This document shows positions 22,986 to 34,446 of a stretch of 64,000 bases of DNA, in pieces. A model generated the notes under the pieces. The model did not search any database. It worked only from the letters and a program-made list of their open reading frames with translations, and was not told the DNA's origin. Source of the DNA: Bombardia bombarda (Eukaryota; Ascomycota; Sordariomycetes; Sordariales; Lasiosphaeriaceae). Location: contig JAULSR010000011.1 of the NCBI GenBank assembly GCA_030512295.1, positions 682,001 through 746,000 on the forward strand, in the 5' to 3' direction. Numbering within the stretch: the first letter of the stretch is position 1; every line of letters begins with the position of its first letter. The position numbers were made by a program, and so were the translations under genes.

Positions 22986-25172
22986 TATGATGACGGTTTG
23001 CTGCACTCAGTTTGGAACAAGGCTGGAACAGGACGTAACGGATTAGGCCAATGTAAGGACAATGGATGATCATAGAGCGATGAAGGTGAAAGTGAGAGAA
23101 ATACGGGAAGCCGTTCAGGAAGAAAAGCATGAAAACGCTTCCAATCTTATGAACATTGAAAGCTGAGCGAACGGCAGCCTACATATAGACTTACCTACCT
23201 GGGAACCTAGGGCGGCTATGCACGGGTACTGCATGATATCCAGTCACGGAGGGTGGTATAGGCGCTTGGAGAAACGAGGCACTCTCTCAGGCTCCGATTC
23301 CCCTCGGGCTGCCTTGGTATAGCTACAACCAATTCTCAAACCCCCAACAAAATGTGCAGGTGGGGTGTGAGCCATGCGGCCTCCCACTTTCTTGTTCGGC
23401 CAGACCACTGCCTCCCCCAGCCTCCTGTAGCGATTATCGATAGGATGGTCGGTCAGTGAATGAGGTCATTGGCGAGACGCTGCCTTGTTCGCGTGATCTC
23501 GACAAGATTGTAAGTTCTGAGAGAAGCAGTAGACGAGGACCGTTCTCTCCTGGAGGGCTTGCTGGAAGTCTGAAACAATGATGCTGGCCCAAGTAAAAGG
23601 CCCTAAACCTAACGCCGTCGAATTCTACAGGCCTCTATCCACGCGATTTACACTTCAGCCCGGGGATGCATCACAGCCAAATACTCAATGTTACAAATCT
23701 CACCGCACGTTCACATGTAGGATGGAGTCGTACGTATGTTATCAATAGGCACTAAGGTACCTACTGAGCCAACACCCCCAACCTCAGTCAAGTCGTCATC
23801 CAGCCCAAACACTGCAGCAGCAACACCAACACCAACACCCACAGAATGTGTCAAACACAGTGGCTAGAAAGTCTAGAGTCAAAGAGGGTGGCCTGAGACA
23901 GAGCCTAGGTATATACAATATACCCCTCTTCGTGTGAATAGGTTATCAATGCCTGGCCGCCTTCAGCCAGCAGATACTGCTGCCGCAGTACCTACCTACC
24001 TGAGCCGACGCCAGCCGCCCGCTCTGGTCATTGCCGTCGAGCCACCAGCAACGGCACTTTAGACAAATTTGGATGCCACTACTTAGTCCTATTACTGTAT
24101 CCACCCGTGGAGTCAACCGTCGTGGCACACGCCAGTCGGCGCAGGGCGTTGAGGCAAGATCTCGGTACGGATGCTGCCGGAGCTGTGGGCCTGGAGGTCT
24201 GGCGGTGCGCGCTCTGGGAGAAGGGTGAACCTTAACCTTGACTCCAGCTGTGGCGGACAAGAAAAATTCATCTGATGAAGTAATTGGTTCAAGGGATGGA
24301 GACTAGAGACTAGGCGGGGAACGAAAAGGATGAAGCTGTGGGCACTGTAAGTACTATCTTTTTAGAAATATCACCAATTGGAAATTGTTCTGGGAGTGTT
24401 CTTTTCGAGATGATTTTACCCAGATCCATGCTATTATCTGTTTGGGCGTATTTTGAAAGTAATACACCAAACGTTTCTTTCGGTTTTATGGTATATTTTA
24501 AGGGAGTCGAGATGTTGAAGTTGGATGCTGAGGTACTTTGGATGACAATCTCGAAGACGTTTCGCGGAATTCTCTACTCCCTAGGTAGGTACCTAGGTAA
24601 GTATGTACCTAGGTAATGTCGGGGTCGGACACAGGATTTTTGTACCTATAGGTACCTTCACTCGGTCCGCATGGTTTCCAAGCTGTCTTTAGGTCTTTGC
24701 CTCTCCAATCGCTGAGAACGAGGAAGGTGCGAAGGTTGCAGGCAAGAATATTCTAGTTCCCACGTGGTAGGCTCAACGCATAGCCTCATTGTTGGGAAGA
24801 AGCCCACATCTCGTCGGATGGTCCTGCCCCCGTACCAGCGGAACTCAAAGCTAGTGATGTCATGCCCATGACTCAACTCACGATAATTCAGGTCACAGAC
24901 CGTGACGGGAAGGAGCAATCAAGACGAAATCCATGACTGGAGTCAACTCGGGACCGAAGGCGGCCGTGTGCTCTTTCCTTTGAGAGAAAGCACCTGCACA
25001 GGTGTCCAAGCCAAAAAAAATGGGCTGCACAGAAGAAACCTCCCACCTTTACAATCTCTTCGATCAAAGGCGGATCTTAACACTATCTCTTCCCCCTCCA
25101 GCTTCCGTCTCTCCTTTCGAGCCCATCGCCGCATAGATCTAGACCTTTGATTACGCGCCTCAGAGTTCCACC
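22986..25172. other. Intergenic, with palindromic TACCTAGGTA cluster
   Basis: No gene is seen in these 2.2 kb between the HET fragment and the SurE-like gene. TACCTAGGTA-type palindromes cluster at 24,581-24,657. The last 100 bases before 25,173 are pyrimidine-rich and fit a promoter or 5' UTR. Confidence 0.5.
24581..24657. repeat. Clustered TACCTAGGTA palindromes
   Basis: Within 77 nt there are repeated CCTAGGTA, GGTACC and TACCTATAGGTACC elements, several of them perfect inverted repeats. They could form small hairpins or be multiple sites for one dimeric factor. Function is not known. Confidence 0.7.
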
Positions 25173-26451
25173 ATGCGTTCTTCCTTCCTCCTCGCAGCGT
25201 TCGCTGCCTTCACTCCCGCCATCAAGGGACTGAACGTTCTCATCACCGTGATTTTTACCCCCGCCTAAATTCGGCAATGACCTGCTAATTTGACTCCAGA
25301 ATGACGACGGTTTCGGTGTGGCCAACATCCGCGAGCTTTACAAGCAGATGACGGGCCTCGGCCACAACTGCTACATTGTCGCCAGCCCTAGTGCCCTGTC
25401 GAGCACTAGTGATCAAACCATGTTCACTACCAGCCCGAAGCTGCTCATCGACGGCGATTGGGGTGAGTTGACCTTTCCCTCTGTTCCAATGACCTACCAG
25501 CCTTCCATGCTAACTTGCTCGTGTTCAGGTCTCACCAAGGCTGGGGCCCCCTCTCTGGGCACCGATCCCCACGACGGCCACATTTGGTATTATAACGGTA
25601 CTCCGGCCGCTCAGGTGTTCATCGCTCTTGATTACGTCCTTCCCAAGTTTGCCGGCTTCAGTCAACCTGACCTGGTGATTTCGGGCCCCAACTTCGGTTG
25701 GAACCTTGGTCCCTTTGTCTACACCATGACTGGAAACCTGGGCGCCTCCTACGCTGCTATCGAGCGTGGTATTCCAGCCATCTCATTCGCGAGCGGAAAC
25801 AACGTCCCTGAGCCATACTATTGGGTCAACACTACCACCGAAGCTGGTCTTGAAGACCCCTCGACAATCACGGCACGACTTGCCGCAGGCCTCGTTCAAG
25901 CTCTGGCGGACAAGGCTTCTGGGTCAAGAGTCATGCCCAAAGGATACGGAATGAGCGTCAATCTTCCATATATCACCTCGTACAAAGATGATCAATGTAC
26001 CAATCCTCCCTTCGTGCTAGCTCGCATGGTCACCAATATCACCGATGACAAGGCTGTCTTTGACTCCTCGACTGGACTGTTCACCTATGGCGGCGTCACT
26101 GCAGCCACTGGCGCCGCTCAATGCATGTCGGGCAACTGCAACGTGCCCGGTGAGCTGGACGTTCTCAACTCGGGCTGCCGAAGCTCGGTTACCGTATACA
26201 CAGTGGACTACAATGCCGTAAACAATGGCGTCTGTTTCAATGTCACTGACATGACGACGTTGGTGCCAGTTATTGTCCATCTCAATGGTACCACAATTCC
26301 GGGAGGAAATTCTTCCGTCAGTGCGCCACCGCCAGCTCAGGCGACAATCACCAGCACGCCCCCGGTGGAGATCAGTTCGGGATCATATGTGAGAGGATTG
26401 TCTTTATTTCTGCTCATATCTGCTCATGGTCTTTTCTACTCGGCGCTTTGA
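25173..26451 (+). CDS. Secreted SurE-like acid phosphatase, probably GPI-anchored
   Basis: Three exons (25173-25247, 25300-25462, 25529-26451) give about 386 aa. The N-terminus (MRSSFLLAAFAAFTPAIKG) is a signal peptide. Splicing of intron 1 creates NVLIT-NDDGFGVANIREL, the SurE metal-binding NDDG opening; SGPNFGWNLG matches the SurE SGxNxGxN loop. SurE-family proteins are metal-dependent phosphatases acting on nucleotides and other phosphomonoesters. The C-terminus ends in a Ser/Thr/Pro-rich stretch and a hydrophobic tail (LSLFLLISAHGLFYSAL), which suggests a GPI-anchor signal and a cell-surface location. Intron 2 (66 nt) has a length divisible by three and no stop, so its retention would add 22 residues without breaking the frame. 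The first donor (GTGATT) is weak, but the join is well supported by the motif. Confidence 0.88.
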
Positions 26452-27177
26452 GAGATATTGGCAAAGTATGGACTGTAGAAGAGTTGACAGTTTTTGGGAT
26501 TCTTGGTGGTGATATGCTAGCATACTGATCATGGTCTATGTTATCGTGTTGGGAGGTTTACAAAGAGACTCACCGGAGAGCTCATCACGTAGCTATTTCT
26601 GATTTTGAGGCACAAGGACTTGTATCACTGGGCCAACTATAGGCCATAATAAGGTACAGTTCTGTAATACCAACTATTTCGCCATGATGGCTTTTTCATG
26701 GACCCGGTGATGTTTGTCTGACTGACGTCTATTGATTTCAACCAAGAATATCCTCACATTATGTTAAAAAAGTTGCTCGGTCACATCACTACCTTGTGCA
26801 TGAGCAGGACCAGGAAATAGTTTGGTTGTGACGATCCAGGCTAAACAGTCTACCAGATCATAAAATCAAGGTTGCATAAGGTATGCATAGAAACTCAGGC
26901 ATCTACATAAATTAAGCTACCTACCTAATCCTTCAATCTCTTTGTTTCCAGTATCCAAGTACTGCAGTACAGGCAAAACATTTCACTCACTAACTCCTCA
27001 AAGCTCACAAATCTGAATAAAATTCTTAGTAGCTCTGATCTAACAATCGTATATCCAATCCTTAATGACTGACACTGCCCAAGTCTCCATCACCTTCACC
27101 TCTCGAATGCTCTCTCCTCATTTCTTTTGAAACTGCTGCGACGGTATGCCGCCAGATGTAACTGACCCTTGACGAGC
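26452..27177. other. Intergenic between convergent genes
   Basis: This is AT-rich 3' flank of the SurE-like gene and of the kinase-like gene, which point toward each other. No open frame with coding character is seen. Confidence 0.6.
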
Positions 27178-27813
27178 CTAAACAATAGACATGGAGGCGT
27201 CCGGAGAGTCAGATCCTATGGTCTCTTCTGGCTGCTCTGGTTTCTTTCCCGTGTACACAAAGTGGCGGACCCGTTCAAGAGCGTACAGATCACGCTTCAT
27301 GCCCCCGAAATGGACTGGATCCGCATGATGGAACCAACCCTCGGTGCCCTCGGAGAGGGGCATTTCTACGCCGTGCTTACAGCATGAACAGAAATCGATA
27401 AGGACCGGCATGCCATCTTGGCTCACGAGAATGTTGTGGTAGTTGATGTCATTGTGGGCTAGGCCAAGGTCGTCGTGTAGATGGCGTACTGCGGATTCCA
27501 ATGCGGTCATGAAGGCTTCCTTGTCGAGGGGCTTTCCATCCTGTATGTGTTTTTGCAGTTCCTCTCCGCCCTTATCCAGTACGAGACCCGTGGTTCGGCC
27601 CCTCTGCACGCGGCAGCCATGGTAGCCGATGATGTTGGGGTGCGGAGGGCCCTGGGATACAATCTGCATCATGCGGGCTTCGTGGAGCAGCATTTTTGCT
27701 AGAGAATTGTCGCTATAGACTGGTTCATCGATCAATACTATCTTAGGACGCTTGATATAGTGGGTTGGCGAGTTGCATAGATGTGTCGGGGCCCCTCCTG
27801 CTCCGCAGAACAT
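27178..27813 (-). CDS. Protein kinase-like protein, short, atypical DFG
   Basis: The frame encodes 211 aa resembling a group of fungal kinase-like proteins. It has the C-helix region (LLHEARMMQIVSQGPPHPNI), a hinge (TTGLVLDKGGEELQKHI), a catalytic loop LAHNDINYHNILV (HND 120-122 in place of HRD, N127) and a metal-binding segment VLIDFCSCCKHG, in which the DFG Gly is Cys (140-142). The GTEGW segment replaces the activation loop/APE part. The glycine-rich loop and most of the N-lobe are absent; KRPKIVLI near residue 21 may be the remaining strand carrying the lysine. A missing upstream exon or a truly short product is possible. Substrates are unknown. It is convergent with the SurE-like gene. 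Confidence 0.7.
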   Translation of the reverse strand: MFCGAGGAPTHLCNSPTHYIKRPKIVLIDEPVYSDNSLAKMLLHEARMMQIVSQGPPHPNIIGYHGCRVQRGRTTGLVLDKGGEELQKHIQDGKPLDKEAFMTALESAVRHLHDDLGLAHNDINYHNILVSQDGMPVLIDFCSCCKHGVEMPLSEGTEGWFHHADPVHFGGMKRDLYALERVRHFVYTGKKPEQPEETIGSDSPDASMSIV

Positions 27814-28543
27814 GAACGTCCTTCGAGAGGGGAACGTCCTGCGATAGGGTGAGAATAGGAATTGGAATGGAATACTATACTACCTACAATAAGGACGGAG
27901 TGGATAGGTGGATGGATGGATGGATATTGATCATTTGCTACAATGGCTGTTGTTCCCTTAATGTGCCTTCAAGCTTCTACAACTTGCCACTCTCGCTACT
28001 ACACAGGTTAGATATGTACCTCTTGCAATGACTATTACTTAAATACTACACACTCGTTTTATTCCTCGTCGAAGTCAATATTTGTTTCTTGGGAAAGCAA
28101 TTCATACTGCCGCGTAAAATTTCTAAGCCTCCTTCAGTGCCACAAACATCTCATGTATCTGAACAGAGACAGATAGATACACTGGCTACATTGCGGCTGA
28201 AGTGTAAACATCATCTTTGTGACATACGAAATGACAATAGAAAATGTTTGCTGCCTCTCCTGAAAGGTGTAGCTGATTTAAAGGTTTAGGGTGTAAAGAA
28301 GAGCATCATCTTCTACAGTATGCAAAAACAGTGTCTAAATAGGTACAGCACGGAGCAATAAGTCTGACAATAACCACATTCTTACGACCCAGGGGTTTGA
28401 CTCCAGAATCTTTTACCGTTATTATAAGTAAATCTTCAAGCACAGTACGAATATCTAATCCAAAATCCTTTTAACCTACCATCTGCCGACCAAGCTTCAA
28501 TAAGTCACTCTCACGATCCACCAACCAACCAATATACCCTCCC
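27814..28543. other. Intergenic, AT-rich
   Basis: This 0.7-kb stretch lies between two minus-strand genes. It contains a short GGAT repeat at 27,907-27,926 and otherwise AT-rich sequence. A missing N-terminal exon of the kinase-like gene could lie in its left part, but no credible exon was recognised. Confidence 0.5.
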
Positions 28544-30533
28544 TTACTCCAACCCATCCAACCTCGCCTTAATTTGCAACGCCAACACCCTAGAATAATA
28601 CCTCGTCATCGCCAAATTCCCCCCATGGAACCAAAACCCCGGATGTCCACTGCCCCTCCAAATCCCGCGCATCTCCCCCTCCTCATCCCACCCCCAGATA
28701 TCCCCCACCCGGTCAGCCAGCTCATCACCAAGTATCGTCCGCGCCTCAGTCCGCATATTATCATACCCCGTCGCGAAAATCACCTCATCCGCCTCTATTT
28801 CCGTCCCATCGGCCAGCTTAATTCCCTTTGGTAGCACCGTAGTCACCTCCTGCCCCTGCTTGACCAGTATCTTCCCATCAATAATGAGCTGCGACGTTCC
28901 CACGTCAATGTAGTAGCCCCCGCCGCGCTGGAGGTACTTGCTGAAGAGCCCGCCGTCGTCGATGCCCTTGTCGCAAAGGAAGCCCGCCTTCTCAAGACCC
29001 GAGAGAAGGTCCTTGTCGAGGTCGCGTGCGAGCGCGGCGAGGTCAAACTGGATGGACTTGAGGATCGCGCTGGGCCAGCCCCAGAGCCAGATGTCTGCAT
29101 CCTCGACGGGCGGGCCACCTTCGCTGTACAAGGGGGCGAGAAGAATCTGCGTGGCGGCGGTGGAGGAGACGACGCAAGTGGAGGAGCGCTGGACCATGGT
29201 GACGGCGTAGCCACGCTCGTAGTAGTCTTGGCAGATGTCGTGACTCGAGTTGCAGGCGCCAACGACGACGGCCTTCTTTTGTGTCTTGCTGTTGGGGTCG
29301 AGGTCTTTGGCGCCGGGGAAATCGGCCGAGTGGCAGAGGAGGTCGCCTTGGAAGGTGTCCATTCCCGGGATGGAGGGGAAGTATTTCTTGCCTGAGTGGC
29401 CGGTGGCTTGGATGATGTGCTTGGGGTGCAATGTGCGAATGGTTTCAGAGATTTCGCTGCCGTCGGGGGCTAGACCTAGTTGGCGGCGGGCGATGGTGAC
29501 GGTCCATTGTTTCTTGTCATCGTCCCAGGAGCTGGAGCGCAGCTCTGACTGCATCCAGATGTCGAGCTCGAGCGCCTTGGCGTAGGACTCAAACCACTCA
29601 GCTAGTTTGTCCTTGGGGGTGAAGATCGGCCAAGTGGCGGGAAAGGGCAGGTAGGGCATGTGGTCGTACCAGACGGGGTCGTGCAGGACAAGTTGGTGGT
29701 AGCGCTTGCGCCAGTTGTCGCCGACCGAGGCGTTGCGGTCGATGATGAGGGTTGGGATGCCAAGGATCTGGAGGCGTGCATGGGCGGTGAGGCCGCTTTG
29801 GCCGGTGCCTGAGAAGTTTTATGAGTAAATCTACATGTGGGTAGCGAGAAACGGCTGAAAATTCTAGGATAAGGGGGGCGAACTCACCAATTATCAAAAC
29901 ATCAGGATCGCTGTCAACGAATTTCGTTACATCCTTCCTCCGATCCAACCAATTCTTCCGACCGGGCTGGCCACCGTGATTGACGCCCCTTGGTCGTTTC
30001 GGTCCCAGCGCCTCTTCAGTGCCATGGATCGCCTCGAGCGTGGTGAAGAGGTTCCAGATCCCCCACGCGCCGTCTTTCTCCGCCAGACGGACGACGCCAC
30101 GACCTGTGCCATTCTTTGTCGTCGTTTTGACGAAGAAGCCGATCCCCTTGATGTCACTGGCGGGAGCAAACTTAGCTACCTGGGGCTTGCGGAAGTCGGA
30201 TGACAGGTCAATCTCGAGCTTAGTAGTTACACCCGTGTGACGGTTCGTGTCCAGAAATGATCGAATGTTCTCCCGGCCCTTGAGCGTGCGGAGATCCCAT
30301 GATAGGGCGGCATGGTCTCGCCAGAAGCCGTCCGGGACAAACAAGTCGGCGGCTGCTTGGTGATTGTTCTCTGCGAGGACCTGGTTGAAGTGATTGACGA
30401 TATTGGAGGCGATGGCGGTTGCATCGATAGACTCGGCGGTTAAGGTTGCTGGCCACGGACAAGGCGGGATGTTGACTGACCCGGGCTCGAGACGTTGACT
30501 GGACGCAGTCTGATATGCTGCTGCTTCGCCCAT
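28544..30533 (-). CDS. Flavin-dependent monooxygenase with N-terminal NTF2/SnoaL-like domain
   Basis: Exon 1 is 30533-29888, the intron 29887-29809 (GTGAGT...CTCAG), and exon 2 29808-28544, giving about 636 aa. Residues about 45-180 (IVNHFNQVLAENNHQAAADLF, then WRDHAALSWDLRTLKGRENI) resemble an NTF2/SnoaL-like fold. Splicing restores the FAD-binding LIIGTGQSGLTAH (GxGxxG, about residue 216). A second dinucleotide site is VVVGACNSSHDI, probably for NADPH, and VIFATGYDN is the conserved ATG motif of flavin monooxygenases. The enzyme should hydroxylate or oxygenate a small organic substrate in the cytosol. The start at 30533 has an AACATGG context; an upstream in-frame ATG at 30620 would add 29 residues. 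It is divergent from the OPT transporter, 3.9 kb away. The substrate is unknown. Confidence 0.9.
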
Positions 30534-33500
30534 GTTGTCGTCTTTGGGAGCAAAGTTTTTAATGGTGGTGAAGTCAATCGCAAGATGTCGAGCGGGGAAA
30601 GATCGAGTAATGTGAAACAAAGATTATACATTAAAGTGTGAGTAAGAACCCAGACATCGTCGTCGTCGTCTATCCTTTCCTATTTCTACTGCCATCATTA
30701 CCCCCGTCATCGGCGTGGCGCCTCTTTCCCCTCATTGACAATGCAGTTCGCAGCGTTAGGTTTCTCCATGTTTCGGAGATCGAGTGCCGTCGTCTGTTGC
30801 TCCTTCCCGAAGCACACGCACCTGCTGTACGAAAATGTTGTCAAAGGCAAGCGCAACCCAATCCATTTCCGACTCTTGTCAGACCACTTGGCAAGCGATC
30901 ATGCATCGTCGACAGTCAGGTGCGAAACATCAAAACAGATGATGTTTTCCCTTTGGTTGAACTCTTCCGTTGAACATTGAGCCGACCTCTCATTTCTGGG
31001 CGGCGCGTGCAATTCCCCACATCCGATAATGGCGGAGAGCTCGAGAGGTGCCAGGTCACCAATTGCTCCGCACAATGGCTGCGGGGATGCCGTTTTTTAG
31101 AGGTTGCATAACGGTCGCCTAGAAGCTGCCCACACACAAGTCGCTTGGCTCTTGTCTTGTCGCCCGCGCGCCCACGTCGCACACACTTCCGATCCCTGGC
31201 CCGCCCGGCTTCCTTTCCCCGAGATCGCGGGGTACCTTCGCCACAGTCCACACTAGGGGATAAAAAGTGTCGCGGCACTCCCTAGCCTCCTAGCTTCATG
31301 TCGCTATGTCCTGGGGCCCTTGGTGTCCTTAGCGAAGACCACGACGACGACGGACGACATACCATTGAAAGATGGGCGAGAATCTGCACCTGCATCGTCA
31401 ATGAAAACGCTATGAGATGAATTGAAGTCCTTCAATGATACCTGCCTGACAGATAAATGCCAAGTGTTGCTCGCTTGACTTTACTGCTTATTATGTCGGT
31501 GACGAGGGGTTGCAGCCCGCCCGTCGGCCAGAGTCGGATCTTTCCAGTTACTAACCCTTGGTACGGCGTAGGGAACGTGTCTCCGTGTAACCAGTAGGTA
31601 CGGTGCTGCACCGGATGCTCAAGCAGCGCAGCCGGTGCACCTTCCGGTCTCGGCATCCCGCAGGGGATAGACAGTTTCTCTCCCTATCGTGGACTCAAGG
31701 CCACGGACAACTGTGTTGGGTCTGATTAGCGAGCTCGCAAAGACAAATAAGGGCTCTGATTTCAATTCCGAGAAGAAAAACTCGGAGAAAATCATGAAAT
31801 GGCAGCTGAGTTCCCATATTGCTATAAAATACACTGGCGTTTCTGATCCAAACTCCCTTATCATTTTACCCCCACGCTAATCTCTCAACGTGGTAAAATT
31901 CCGGAATGATACCCAAGTAGCACTAGTTGCTATTGGCCACGGAGCCTCGGTTCACGCTGGGCAGAAAGCAGTGTACATTGCAGATCACTGGATGGAATCA
32001 ATATATGCGCACGGATCAGATATCGGCTCGAGACTAGCTGTCGTGCAGCCTAATTGCTTACTTTGGGGTCTGACAAAGGAGACCAACCCTTGATATAACG
32101 ATATCTGGCTGCGTGCGATAAGGGAGGTGAGAGATTCGGCATTTACCTTATCCGTGACCATATTGGTTTGCTCGTTATCGATTTTGTGGACGAAAGGACT
32201 GTAACAAATGCACATGTAGGAACATTTACAGCACGTGTGCGGCACAAGCGAGGATTGAGTTCACGAGACGTGACCAGAGTTACAGTGAAAATACCCAGCC
32301 TCTGTGAGCTTTTCCTTCAACTTCAACGTGATTCAAAGGGTGCAGATATGCCATGATATATGCTCCCAATGATACCTTGGACCCAAAATCTTCAGACCGA
32401 GTGGGAATGGGTAGGTAGGATCTTGTGAAAGCCAAGTGCAGGCGACTGTGGCAGTACCATACGTTAAAACACACAAGGTCCTCGAGTGTAACCGCCGGTG
32501 GAGCTCAACGCGGTCTAGCGTTTTGGTCAGTCAGACTTAGGTTTCACTCTTCTCAGTTTCCTTATTCGGACTACACATCAATCACTCTTATTTGTATATG
32601 TATCCCTCAGATTTCCAACATCCAACGGACAAGTCTCGAACACCATTTATCGTTGGTCCTGCTCGGGCCTTGTGCTTAGGCTGATTCCAAAGATTGTGCT
32701 CGACAAAGGCGCAGTGAACACCGTCTAGAAGTCGAACGGAATAACTGTGGGAGATGCGCCCGGGACCTCGGTACATACCTATGGAGCTTTGGAAGTTGAC
32801 AGGATGACAGGGGCGGTCACTCGCTCCACCGCTCCACAGAGTAGGTATCTGGGGTTCAACCGGGTACAGCACTGTAACACCATGTTTAATAGGTTCCATA
32901 TCTTGATGTGTAAGTAGATTGGTAATATGCGTGCACAATTGCATTATTTAATGCGCGTCTGCTTAATGCTGGAGGGCTATATCATGGTGCATATGATATG
33001 GTGGCTCGGATGGTACCATCACTGTGGTTCACAGATTTACCCAGAGCTTCTCGTACTTTGATTCGTTACCTAGCAAGACAAGGTGAATGCCGTTGGGATG
33101 AATCCTTGGGCGGCCGATGTAGGAGACAGTGAGGTTAAATGCCACCCTGCACGTTCCACAACCACTGTTCAAACCGACCGGACAAGACGAGGGGCGAAGA
33201 AGAGCCAGATGGCGGCATAAGCGACACACACCACATACATGTAAAGCACACACACAACTGGTTGTCCCGAGGTCTCGTCCAAAAGTCTCGTGCGGCCTAG
33301 AACTCGGAAAGATGGATTACCGCCATCGTTTGATCAGTTGCGCATTCCAGGGCTGGCCCTTCACTTTACGCTCTAGCGCTCCACGAGGTTTTTCCACTCC
33401 TTCGAACAAAGAAAACTCCACTTATACCACGTGGTGTTTCTACAAACCTTCCATTTCAGGCCATTTTGGCAAACTGCAAAGAGGATACCCAGGGGTTTTC

Positions 33501-34446
33501 GACAGATCCATCGTGCGCACAAGACGCTTATTCTAGTATTTTATTCGCTTAAGGGGACCAAGCATGGCTAAATGCTCACAAGCTAGGGTGCCTTAGGGCA
33601 GGCGATGTGCGCACACAACCGTTTCACTCGGGTCTGTCTGTCTGCAAGCTACCTTACGGGGCAAATCGAATTTTGCCGTAAAAAGCATTTGAGGTTGCAC
33701 CGACAGACAGCTGGGCAGGGAGCATGTTAATTCGGTCTAGATTAATCTGGCTCGGGATTCGGTCAATCACCTGCTTGGTCTGGGTTAGGGGCCGCAAGGG
33801 AGAGAGGGAAGGAACCAAACCCTGCCCACCTTGCAAGGGACTGCAGTGCGAAAGTGAGGGCTGAATAAGATCAAGGGATCTTAACGGACCTTGTATGGAA
33901 GGGGGGCGAGACACTGCACTGCAATGGACTTGCCACATTCAAAACCTAGACTTGCGTTATCGAGGAGGGAAGGCGCGATGCGCTAACATGGCAAAACCTT
34001 GGCAATATAGCGCCCAGGAGACCTTCCTAAATCAGAGTATTGTCAGTTCAGCATGTCACGCTATTGGACAATTTCGATCCGTCGGCCATTTGTTCGCTCG
34101 CTTGGGTATCCTTTGGGAAGGTGTAACGCACCCTTCTGTGGATACAAATCAATCTGGTGGAGTTACACTGCGAATGCGTGCGACGGTCCGAAAATCGCGT
34201 TATCACTTTGTTGTCCGAGCATTCTTTTGCGGGTAACAAACGGTAGGTTGCATTGAGTACGCATATGCACCTTGATAATGGCGCGGGACCGAGGAGCTTG
34301 GGAATTGCTTGATTATAACTTGGCGAGTGCCCACCCGTTTCTCCATGTCTTGGACCCTTTCTTTTCTCCCGTGCGCGTACCATTTCTTGTCTGAGTGGTA
34401 ACGGTAATAGGCAAGCAGCCGCAAAACCCGCACACGTTCGCCAAGA
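30534..34446. other. Intergenic 3.9 kb between divergent FMO and OPT genes
   Basis: Both promoters should lie here. Open frames such as those at 31,890-32,093 and 33,129-33,536 have no family resemblance, codon bias or splice logic. No RNA gene or mobile element was recognised. Confidence 0.5.

Noticed and set aside
33129..33536. 135-codon plus-strand frame
   Set aside because: No similarity, atypical composition, no neighbouring splice signals.
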